A stretch of DNA of 64,000 nt, taken from Streptomyces lavendofoliae. Its GTDB lineage: Bacteria; Actinomycetota; Actinomycetes; Streptomycetales; Streptomycetaceae. Made by a program: the position numbers and the translations under genes. The DNA lies in the NCBI RefSeq assembly GCF_014649735.1, contig NZ_BMTP01000006.1, forward strand, positions 1 through 64,000, in the 5' to 3' direction. The notes under the pieces were generated by a model, which was not told the origin of the DNA, did no database searches, and saw only the letters and a list, made by a program, of their open reading frames with translations. Positions 42,315 through 49,247 of the stretch are shown one piece after another. Within the stretch, counting starts at the first letter, position 1. Every line of letters begins with the position of its first letter.

Positions 42315-43363
42315 GACAACAGTGCGGCCTCGCGGTCGGTGGAGTGCTCCGGCGCCAGGCGGGAGCCGGGACGCAGCCCCACCACGGCGTGGTTCACCGC
42401 GGTCGCCGCCTCGCCGAAGCCGACCGAGATGAGCGGGACGCGGCCTTCGTAGGTGCAGATGTCACCGGCCGCGTACACCTGCGGCAGATTCGTCCGCATC
42501 GCCCTGTCGACCGCGATTCTGCGGCTTTCCACCTGGAGCCCCCATTCGGCGATCGGGCCCAGTCCGGTGATGAAACCGAGTGCCGCGACAAGAGCTTGTG
42601 CGGGCAGCGTCGATTCCTCTTCGCCGGCGAGGACGCGCACTTCCTCAAGACGTGGCGCGCCATGGCAGGCCGTCACGTGCGCGTCGGTCAGCACGCGAAT
42701 TCCGGCGGCGTACATCTGCTTGACGCCGTGCTCGTGGGCGCGGAAGGACGAGCGCCGGTGGACGACGGTGACGGACCGGGCGATCGGCGCGAGGGCGAGG
42801 GCCCAGTCGACCGCGCTGTCGCCGCCGCCCACGATCACCACGTCGCGGCCCCGGTGCTCGTCGAGGCGCGGTACGTGGTAGGCCACGCCCCTCCCCTCGT
42901 AGGGCCGCAGGCAGGGCAGCGTGCGCGGCACCGAACGGCCGAGCCCGGCCGCGATCACCACGGCGCCGGCACGGACCCGCCCGCCGCCCTCCAGCCCGAG
43001 CGTCCAGCCCGCCCGCCCGTCCGGCGCCAGGGAGGCCGCCGTCCGGCCGAGCAGGAAGCGCGGGTCGAACGGGGCCACCTGGGCCAGGAGGTTGTCGATC
43101 AGTTCCCTGCCCCGGACGCCCACATGACCGGCGACGTCATGGATCCTCTTCTCCGGGTACAGGGCCGCGACCTGGCCGCCCGGCTCGGGCAGTACGTCGA
43201 CCACCGCGCTGGACAGGCCCCGGAACCCGGCGCAGTACGCGGCGTACAGGCCGGCCGGACCCGCTCCGACGACCGCCACGTCCACGGTCGTGTCCATGGC
43301 CATGCCCGTGTCCGGTCCCGCGCCGGCCGCGGTCGACTCCACTCGAGCCCCCGGTTGATTCAT
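42311..43363 (-). CDS. thioredoxin-reductase-like ferredoxin-NAD(P) reductase
   Basis: A 350-residue FAD protein of the type found in Bacillus/Chlorobium FNRs. FAD motif VAVVGAGPAGLYAAY, NAD(P) motif VVIVGGGDSAVDWAL, and the C-terminal signature AGDICTYEGRVPLISVGFGEAATAVNHA are present. There is no redox CxxC, so it is not a thioredoxin reductase. ATG 43363 follows GGAG at seven bases; the longer frame upstream lacks a ribosome site. First gene of the ATP-grasp operon, so the 340 bp upstream should contain the operon promoter. Confidence 0.9.
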   Translation of the reverse strand: MNQPGARVESTAAGAGPDTGMAMDTTVDVAVVGAGPAGLYAAYCAGFRGLSSAVVDVLPEPGGQVAALYPEKRIHDVAGHVGVRGRELIDNLLAQVAPFDPRFLLGRTAASLAPDGRAGWTLGLEGGGRVRAGAVVIAAGLGRSVPRTLPCLRPYEGRGVAYHVPRLDEHRGRDVVIVGGGDSAVDWALALAPIARSVTVVHRRSSFRAHEHGVKQMYAAGIRVLTDAHVTACHGAPRLEEVRVLAGEEESTLPAQALVAALGFITGLGPIAEWGLQVESRRIAVDRAMRTNLPQVYAAGDICTYEGRVPLISVGFGEAATAVNHAVVGLRPGSRLAPEHSTDREAALLS

Positions 43364-43700
43364 GGTGAACTCCAGGCCCTTCTCGTGTCCGGTCGAAAAA
43401 GCTCGGGCAATTTCGTTCCGCGGCCGGTCCCGGATGATCACCCGGGGAGCCTTCATTCATGCCTTTCGGCATTCCATGCGGATATTCAGACGCCCAGCGG
43501 GCTCCCTTTCCGGGGAGTGTTCCGCCGAGTGCAAATTCATCATTCAGCGAGCCGATCGCACCGTCAAGAAAAGGGGCCGGAATTCCGATCGACCCGCATT
43601 GGGCGGGCGCTTTCCCGCAAAGCGAGCCGGCCTTCGGCGAGCCCGGCCGCCGCCCGGGACGCTCGCCGCTCCGCCCACAGCCCCCGGCGCCCGGCGCGCG
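43364..43700 (-). promoter_or_regulatory. presumed promoter region of the ATP-grasp operon
   Basis: About 340 bp between the StrR-like gene and the reductase gene, both leftward. AT content is higher than average in 43370-43560. A small palindrome ATGCC-TTTC-GGCAT is near 43470. A complete StrR-type site was looked for and not found; only a lone half-like GGTCGAA near 43391 is present. Confidence 0.4.
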
Positions 43701-44720
43701 CTACCGCTCGGCGACCTCGCCCACGGCCCCGTCCAGGGCGCTGGCGAACCGCTGCCACTCCCGGGCGTAGGAGTTGGCGAGGTCCGCGACCGCGACGGCA
43801 CAGTGCACCGGCACCGCGGCCATCAGCTGCTTGCCGGCCTCGAGATCGGGGGCGCGCTTGTTGAGCCAGCGCAGCAGCGCGCGCCCCGACTCGGTGAACC
43901 TGAGCGACGGGTCCTTGGCCAGGCTCTCGATGCGCTGCTCCCGGTGGTCGCCCACCGGCGGAACGGGGATGACGGTCCGGTCGCCGTCGGCGGCCCGACG
44001 CCCGGCGGCGTGTCCGGCGACGGGACGCTTCGGCGCCGGGCTCTGCTGCTCGCGCCGCAGCCGCTGCCGGATCTCGCAGGCGGTACTGACCGACACCCCC
44101 GCGCTCGCGGCCACTTCGCTGAGGGTGGCGCCCGGATGTTCGACGAGGTACGTACGCGCCGCCTGCCGGCGCCGTGCCGCGTCGACGGGGCGCGAGCGTC
44201 CGTCCGCCCCGATGCGCACCTGCGACTGAGGAACTTCCTCGGTCGAAGCGCGGCGCACGGCACTCACGGTCTTGGGGGAGAGTCCGGCGATGCGCGCGAT
44301 CGCACGGTCCGACAGGTCGGGGTGCGAGGCCAGGATCCGCCCGGCCGCGGCCTTCCTGTCCTTCAGGGTCAGCGGCAGACCGTGGGAGACGTTGGCCGCG
44401 ACGGAGTGGATGAAGACCTCGCTGACCGGCCCGTCGAGGTACCGGACGGGGATCGTCTCCTGCCCCCGGAGCCTGGCGGCCTCCAGACGGTGCATCCCGT
44501 CGACCACCCGCAGCGTGTCCCGGTGCACCAGGACCGGCTCCAACTCCCCCTGCGCGAGCACCTCGACGTGCTGCCGGTCGATCCCGCCGAGACGAGGTGA
44601 GTCGGCGTCCACCAGGGAGGCCACCGGCACCAGGTCGACCTCGGCCGGACACCCTCCACCCGTCACGACCGCGAGGCCACCGGCCGCCGCCTCCGACAGT
44701 TCCCTCATTTCCTCCACCAC
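43701..44720 (-). CDS. StrR-family (ParB-domain) pathway-specific activator
   Basis: A 339-residue DNA-binding protein. The N-terminal ParB-like domain (VPVASLVDADSPRLGG, ILVHRDTLRVVDGMHRLEAARL-type) and the helix-turn-helix stretch HGLPLTLKDRKAAAGRILAS followed by HPDLSDRAIARIAGLSPKTV match StrR, the streptomycin activator, in order and length. A second HTH-like region (LSEVAASAGVSVSTACEIRQRL) follows. GTG 44720 is chosen for GAGG five bases upstream; ATG 44741 and ATG 44708 are alternatives. It is the likely activator of the adjoining operon and of the Tat enzyme gene; an AT-rich palindrome 113 bp upstream suggests it is itself controlled by a ScbR-type repressor. Confidence 0.85.
   Translation of the reverse strand: MVEEMRELSEAAAGGLAVVTGGGCPAEVDLVPVASLVDADSPRLGGIDRQHVEVLAQGELEPVLVHRDTLRVVDGMHRLEAARLRGQETIPVRYLDGPVSEVFIHSVAANVSHGLPLTLKDRKAAAGRILASHPDLSDRAIARIAGLSPKTVSAVRRASTEEVPQSQVRIGADGRSRPVDAARRRQAARTYLVEHPGATLSEVAASAGVSVSTACEIRQRLRREQQSPAPKRPVAGHAAGRRAADGDRTVIPVPPVGDHREQRIESLAKDPSLRFTESGRALLRWLNKRAPDLEAGKQLMAAVPVHCAVAVADLANSYAREWQRFASALDGAVGEVAER
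44221..44249 (-). repeat. 29-bp repeat inside the StrR-like gene, StrR-type operator pattern
   Basis: Identical over 29 bp to 50890-50918 in opposite orientation. On the minus strand it reads CTTCGACCG, 11 bases, CAGTCGCAG, close to the StrR consensus GTTCGACTG-N11-CAGTCGAAC. It encodes the STEEVPQSQ segment of the activator. Confidence 0.75.
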
Positions 44721-44832
44721 CCTTTCCTCACGCCTGCGCATGAGCAAGACAGCCCGCCACGGGACCCCGGCGGGCGTGTCAGCCCGTCACGAGGCCGCGG
44801 AGGAGCACGGTTTCGGGTACGGCGATCACCAT

Positions 44833-44856
44833 AACAAAAATAGTGCTATTTATGTT
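44833..44856. promoter_or_regulatory. ARE-like palindrome (ScbR-type binding site)
   Basis: AACAAAAATAG (44833-44843) and CTATTTATGTT (44846-44856) are inverted with one mismatch and a 2-base spacer. AT-rich 24-bp palindromes of this shape are typical of gamma-butyrolactone/butenolide receptor sites. It lies between the divergent StrR-like and TetR genes and could control both. Confidence 0.65.
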
Positions 44857-45022
44857 CTGTGCGGAGGTGAACCCCTCCTGAACGTGTGCGGACGGCAGCA
44901 CCGAGCGGGACCGCGCCCGCCTCCGCACGGCGGCGGGCCGGAGCGGGCCCGCCGTGGCCGTACTCGTCCCGCTCCACCCAACGGGGGCCATCCAGCCGAC
45001 TCATGACAGAGGGAACGACAAC

Positions 45023-45637
45023 GTGGCGCAGACACGAGCCGCGCACACGCGACGCCGGGTGCTTCTCGCGGCCGCTGGGGAACTCGCCCAGCACGGCTAC
45101 TCCGGTACGTCGCTGGCGCGCATCGCCTCGCGGGCCGGGGTGACCATGGGGGCCCTCACCTTCCATTTTCCGACCAAACCCGCACTGGCCAAAGGCGTGT
45201 ACGAGGACGGTGCGGCGTCCACCCGCACGGCCGTCGACCGCGCCCTGGGGCGCTCGCGGCTGCCACTGCAGAACGTCATCGACATCACGCACGAGGTGGC
45301 GCGGCTGCTGCGCACGGACGCCAGCGTGCGGGCGGCCTGCCGGCTGAGCCGCGAAGAGGCCGGCGCGGGTTGCACCTGGCACCGGCTCTGGCTCGGCGAC
45401 GTCGAACGGCTCGCCGGCGAGGCGCAGGCCGGCGGCCACCTGGGCGAGAAGTGCTCGGCGGGACTGCTGTGCGTCCTGGTGGTGTGCATGCTGGCCGGAC
45501 TGGACGCCCCCGCCGCGCACACGTCCGGCTCCGTGGCGGAGGACCTCGACACGCTGTCGCGGTTGTGGGGCCTGGTGCTCGGCTCGGTCGCCGCGCCCCG
45601 CTCCCCCGCCCTGCTGCCGGGAGGGAGCCCCAGCTGA
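45023..45637 (+). CDS. TetR-family regulator, ScbR2/pseudo-receptor type
   Basis: A 204-residue regulator. The N-terminal HTH (RRRVLLAAAGELAQHGYSGTSLARIASRAGVTMGALTFHFPTKPALA) has the G-A-L-T-F-H-F signature of the ScbR/ArpA clade. The C-terminal ligand domain is less conserved than in the second copy at 46625-47248, suggesting a pseudo-receptor. GTG 45023 follows GAGGGA at eight bases. Divergent from the StrR-like gene across the ARE-like palindrome; probably represses one or both promoters. Confidence 0.85.
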   Translation: MAQTRAAHTRRRVLLAAAGELAQHGYSGTSLARIASRAGVTMGALTFHFPTKPALAKGVYEDGAASTRTAVDRALGRSRLPLQNVIDITHEVARLLRTDASVRAACRLSREEAGAGCTWHRLWLGDVERLAGEAQAGGHLGEKCSAGLLCVLVVCMLAGLDAPAAHTSGSVAEDLDTLSRLWGLVLGSVAAPRSPALLPGGSPS

Positions 45638-45656
45638 GACCGGCGGGGCGGCCGGG

Positions 45657-46430
45657 TCACCGCGCCGTCCAGCCCCCGTCGACCGCGACCGCGGCTCCGG
45701 TCGTGAACGAGGACCGGTCCGAGCAGAGCCACAGCGCGGCCTGGGCCACCTCGGAGGGGTCGGCCAGGCGGCGCTGGATGGCGCGGCCGGTGAAGGGCTC
45801 GTACAGGGAGGGCGTCCGGGTCAGGACCTCGTCCATCAGCTCGGTGCGGGTGCTGCCCACCACCAGGGCGTTGACGCGGATGCCGTGCGGCCCGTACTCG
45901 TCGGCGGCGGCCCTGGTGAGGCCCAGCACGGCGTGCTTGGCCGCGATGTAGGGGGCGGCGGTGCCGGTGGCCCGCAGGCCGGCGACGCTGGACGTGTTCA
46001 CGATGGCGCCACGGGTCCCGGTCTCCAGCATCGCGGCGATCTGGGCGCGCAGGCAGTTCCACACGCCCCGGACGTTGACGTCCATGATCCGGTCGTAGTC
46101 GTCGTCCGGCGTCTTGTGCAGGGGCGTGCCCGACGAGGCCCAGCCGGCGTTGTTGAAGGCCGCGTCGAGCCCGCCGTAGGCGTCCCGGGCCCGGTCGACG
46201 GCGTGCCGGACGTCGCCGCTGTCGGTGACGTCCCCCGCCACGCAGAGCGCTTCGCCGCCGTCCTCCCGGATGAGCCGGGCGTGGTGCTCGAGCTTGTCGG
46301 CGCGTCTGGCCATGAGGACCACGGCGGCGCCCTCGGCGGCGAAGGCGCGCGCGGCGGCGGCACCGATGCCGCTGGAGGCACCGGTGATCATGACGGTCTT
46401 GCCGTGGAGCAGCGGAGTGGTCGAAGCCAC
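45657..46430 (-). CDS. short-chain dehydrogenase/reductase (SDR)
   Basis: A 257-residue classical SDR. The cofactor motif TGASSGIG, NNAG, catalytic Ser in NTSSVAG, Y-x3-K (YIAAK) and the C-terminal DGGW are all intact. An Arg after the second strand (MARRADK) favours NADP(H). GTG 46430 has only a weak ribosome site. Placed between the two ScbR-type regulators and the afsA-like gene, it may reduce the 6-keto group of a butyrolactone-type signal, as SDRs do in other signal loci, or act in the main pathway. Confidence 0.9.
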   Translation of the reverse strand: MASTTPLLHGKTVMITGASSGIGAAAARAFAAEGAAVVLMARRADKLEHHARLIREDGGEALCVAGDVTDSGDVRHAVDRARDAYGGLDAAFNNAGWASSGTPLHKTPDDDYDRIMDVNVRGVWNCLRAQIAAMLETGTRGAIVNTSSVAGLRATGTAAPYIAAKHAVLGLTRAAADEYGPHGIRVNALVVGSTRTELMDEVLTRTPSLYEPFTGRAIQRRLADPSEVAQAALWLCSDRSSFTTGAAVAVDGGWTAR

Positions 46431-46624
46431 GTCGACAGGTCCAATCGCTGGTGGGGGCAGGGGGACACACCCGTACGGGGAGGGGAAGGGCCGGGCCTGT
46501 GCCGCTGGGCGCGGGGCCGCCGGAGCGCGGGGCGGCCGGTGGGTCCACCGGGCACCTTCGCGGTGCCGGCGCCGGCGCGCGGACCGGTTCCGCGCCGGCC
46601 TGCCCGCCGTGGCGGGCAGGGAGT

Positions 46625-47248
46625 TCAGGCGTCCTTGACGAGGCCGGGGTCGACCACGATGGCGGGAAGGGCGCCGGGGGTGACGATGCCCGGCAGCAGC
46701 AGCCGCCACATCGTGCAGGTGCGCTCCATCAGGTCGTCCCGGCCGCTGACGAGCTGGGAGTAGAGCTGTACGCCGGTGCAGGCGCCGACGACGAACTGGG
46801 CGACCTCTTCGGGCGAGACGTCCTCGCGGAGGTCGCCCTCGGCGCGGGCCACTTCGAGGTGGCCGACCATGATGTCCTTCCAGCCCTCGAACGAGGCGCT
46901 GTCGTGCATGCCGAAGCGGCCCTGCTCGACGGCGAGCCGGACGCCGGCGCGCAGGAGCGGGTCGGTCTGCAGCCGGTGGGCCCATACGAGGGTGATGTCC
47001 ACCAGCCGCTGAAGGCCGGTCGACCGCAACAGCGGCTCTATGACGTAGGGCTGGGCGTTCATCACCTCGCGGGCCAGGTCCTGCTTGGAGGCGAAGTGGA
47101 AGTACATCGCGCCCAGCGTGACGCCGGCCCGTTTGACGATGCGGGTGACGCTCGCGCCCTCGTAGCCCTCCTCGTCGAACAGCTCGGCCGCGGCCCTCAA
47201 GATCTGGTTGCGCGTGCGTACGGCACGCTCCTGCTTGAGATCACTCAC
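46625..47248 (-). CDS. ScbR/ArpA-type gamma-butyrolactone receptor (TetR family)
   Basis: A 207-residue TetR-fold receptor. HTH RNQILRAAAELFDEEGYEGASVTRIVKRAGVTLGAMYFHFASKQDLAREVM carries the G-A-M-Y-F-H-F signature of the family. The ligand domain keeps a conserved Trp (WAHRLQTDPLLRAGVRLAVEQG with W near 90; MWRLLLPG). GTG 47248 start. Divergent from the afsA-like gene, the classical receptor/synthase pairing. Expected to repress the afsA-like and StrR-like promoters until the signal binds. Confidence 0.9.
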   Translation of the reverse strand: MSDLKQERAVRTRNQILRAAAELFDEEGYEGASVTRIVKRAGVTLGAMYFHFASKQDLAREVMNAQPYVIEPLLRSTGLQRLVDITLVWAHRLQTDPLLRAGVRLAVEQGRFGMHDSASFEGWKDIMVGHLEVARAEGDLREDVSPEEVAQFVVGACTGVQLYSQLVSGRDDLMERTCTMWRLLLPGIVTPGALPAIVVDPGLVKDA

Positions 47249-47269
47249 ACGTGCATCCGATCACCCTCG

Positions 47270-47296
47270 ACAAAAAAAGAGAATCTATTTTATGTT
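47270..47296. promoter_or_regulatory. AT-rich site between receptor and AfsA-type genes
   Basis: A 27-bp AT-rich stretch whose right part CTATTTTATGTT (47285-47296) nearly repeats the right arm of the palindrome at 44846-44856. The left arm (47270-47281) matches its complement at only about 8 of 12 positions. A candidate autoregulatory element for the divergent receptor and afsA-like genes. Confidence 0.5.
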
Positions 47297-47340
47297 AGCG
47301 CACAACTACTTGTCGCACGTCAGCTCACAAGGCACAGGGG

Positions 47341-48387
47341 ATGACCATGCACACTGCCAGCTCGCCCACAGGCTCGGCAACCACCCTTCCGCGTCAGTAC
47401 GTTCACAAGGCCGCCCACTCCGAGGTGCTGCTCACCAGCTGGCACCGGCGTTCCGCCGACGAGTACACCGTGACCGCCCAGTGGCCGCGCACCCACGCCT
47501 TCTACCGCCCGGCCCACCGGCTGCTCGACCCGATGCTGTTCGCGGAGACCGCCCGGCAGACCATTCCCCTGCTGTCCCACCTCGCCTACGACGTACCCTT
47601 CGGCCACCACCTGATCTGGGACCACTTCAGCTACTCCCTGGCGCTCGGCAACCTGCACGACAGCACCGTGCCGGCCGAGTTGGTGCTGCACCTCTCCTGC
47701 ACGGACGTCGAACGCCGCCGCGGCAACTTCGCCGCGACGACGCTGAGGTTACGCGCGGAGCGCGACGAACGGCACCTGGGCACCGCCGAGGCCCGCTTCA
47801 CCAGCCACTCCCCCACCGTCTACCGCCGGCTGCGCGGGGCGTACGGCGACCTGCGCGGTGCCCTCGCCGCGGCCCGCCCGCCCGCGACGGCGGTCCCCGC
47901 CCACCTGGTGGGGCGCCGACTGCCCGAGGACGTCGTCCTGGCCCCCACCGGCCGCGCCGACCGCTGGCAGCTGCGGATCGACACCGAGCACCCCTCGCTG
48001 TTCGACCACCCCGTGGACCACGTCCCCGGCATGCTGCTGCTGGAGGCCGCCCGCCAGGCGGCCCAGGCCGCCCGGGCCCCCCTCCCCGTGGTCGCCGTGG
48101 GCATGGAGACGGTGTTCCACCGGTACGTGGAGCTGGACACGCCGTCCTGGATCCAGGTCACTCCCGCGGCGTCCCGCGACCGCCTCCGGTTCGCCGTGGA
48201 ACAGGGCGACACCGTGTGCTTCTCCGGCGAGGTGGTCCTGTCCGCGCCCGTGGAGACCGCCGGGCTCCCCTACGTACCGGCACAACAGGCCCTCGGGGCG
48301 GCACCGCAGACCCTCGCGCCGTCGCAGCTCGACCGGCGACGGCCGGCCGCGCCGTGTGAGGTACCGGCCTCCTGCCGCGCCGAGTAG
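47341..48387 (+). CDS. AfsA/ScbA-type gamma-butyrolactone (or related signal) synthase
   Basis: A 348-residue cytoplasmic protein with two AfsA hot-dog repeats. YVHKAAHSEVLLTSWHRRS begins the first repeat; DPMLFAETARQTIPLLSHLAYDVPFGHHLIW and the matching DHVPGMLLLEAARQAAQAA carry the acidic and Arg residues conserved in the family. It should condense a beta-ketoacyl thioester with a glycerol-derived C3 unit to start signal synthesis. Codon 137 (47749-47751) is TTA, tying signal production to bldA. Divergent from its likely receptor gene; ends at a bidirectional terminator. Confidence 0.92.
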   Translation: MTMHTASSPTGSATTLPRQYVHKAAHSEVLLTSWHRRSADEYTVTAQWPRTHAFYRPAHRLLDPMLFAETARQTIPLLSHLAYDVPFGHHLIWDHFSYSLALGNLHDSTVPAELVLHLSCTDVERRRGNFAATTLRLRAERDERHLGTAEARFTSHSPTVYRRLRGAYGDLRGALAAARPPATAVPAHLVGRRLPEDVVLAPTGRADRWQLRIDTEHPSLFDHPVDHVPGMLLLEAARQAAQAARAPLPVVAVGMETVFHRYVELDTPSWIQVTPAASRDRLRFAVEQGDTVCFSGEVVLSAPVETAGLPYVPAQQALGAAPQTLAPSQLDRRRPAAPCEVPASCRAE

Positions 48388-48407
48388 AGCGGCCCGGCGC
48401 CCGGCGG

Positions 48408-48434
48408 AGGGGCCCCGTGCCGCACGGGGCCCCT
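48408..48434. terminator. bidirectional terminator
   Basis: AGGGGCCCCGTGC (48408-48420) and GCACGGGGCCCCT (48422-48434) form a perfect stem between the convergent afsA-like and nitroreductase genes. Confidence 0.9.
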
Positions 48435-48477
48435 TCCGCCCGTCACCCCCACGGGCGCACGCGGACGCGGCCGTCCG

Positions 48478-49041
48478 TCAGGGCGCGAAGACGGAGATCC
48501 GGTCCGTGACGTCCTCGGGCACCCGCCGCTTCGACGGCCCCTCCCGCTCGGGGGTGCCGACGCACAGCCAGCCCAGCAGCCGCTCGTCCCCGCGCAGGCC
48601 CAGTGTCCGGCGCACCCGCTCGGACCCGGTGAACTCCCCGGTGCGCCAGACACTGCCGAAACCACGGGCGTGCAGCAGCAGGATCAGGGAGCTGACCATG
48701 GCGCTGGTGGCGGCGAGCTGCTCCCACTCGGGGACGGGGCCGCCGAGGCCGGTGCCGTGCCGCACGGGCGAGAACACCACCGTCGCGAGGAGGGGGGCCC
48801 GCCGGATCTCCTCCACCCGCCCACGCCATGATCCGGATTCCGCACACGCGTCCGCGAAGCAGCGCTCCAGGGCGGCACGGCCCTTCTCACGCACCAGGAT
48901 CAGCCGCCAGGGCCGCAGGTCGCCGCGGTCGGGCGCGGTGGCGGCCGCACGCAGCAGGTAGGCGAACTCCTGGTCACAGGGGGCGGGTTCGGCGAGCCGG
49001 TGCTCGCTCCGGCGGGACAGCACGGCCGTCATGACATCCAT
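48478..49041 (-). CDS. nitroreductase-family FMN oxidoreductase
   Basis: A 187-residue FMN-binding protein. Family features are RRSEHRLAEP with FMN-phosphate Arg residues, DRGDLRPWRLILVRE, and GFGSVWRTGEF. ATG 49041 follows AGAGGA. It sits 206 bp downstream of the Tat-exported enzyme gene in the same direction, so it may share transcripts but a terminator-like stem lies between. It could reduce a nitro, quinone or ene intermediate of the cluster, or be unrelated. Confidence 0.85.
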   Translation of the reverse strand: MDVMTAVLSRRSEHRLAEPAPCDQEFAYLLRAAATAPDRGDLRPWRLILVREKGRAALERCFADACAESGSWRGRVEEIRRAPLLATVVFSPVRHGTGLGGPVPEWEQLAATSAMVSSLILLLHARGFGSVWRTGEFTGSERVRRTLGLRGDERLLGWLCVGTPEREGPSKRRVPEDVTDRISVFAP

Positions 49042-49118
49042 GGGGGTCCTCTTCTGCGTGCGGCGGCGGACGGGAAGTGGGGGCGGTGCGTGGGGCCCGG
49101 CCCGCTCCGGAACACCGG

Positions 49119-49204
49119 GTGACCGCCGCCGGCGCCGCCGGGCGCGGGCCGCGTCCCCGGGGTGCCGGGGGCCACCTCGGCGGCCCGGCACCCGCGGCGG
49201 TCAC
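49119..49204 (-). terminator. nested inverted repeats after the Tat enzyme gene
   Basis: GTGACCGCCGC (49119-49129) pairs with GCGGCGGTCAC (49194-49204); inside, GGTGCCGGG (49161-49169) pairs with CCCGGCACC (49184-49192). It starts 43 bp past the stop of the Tat enzyme gene and probably ends its transcript. Confidence 0.65.
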
Positions 49205-49247
49205 CGACAGCGCGCCCGGCCCGCGCGGCCCGGGCGGTCGCGGTTCG

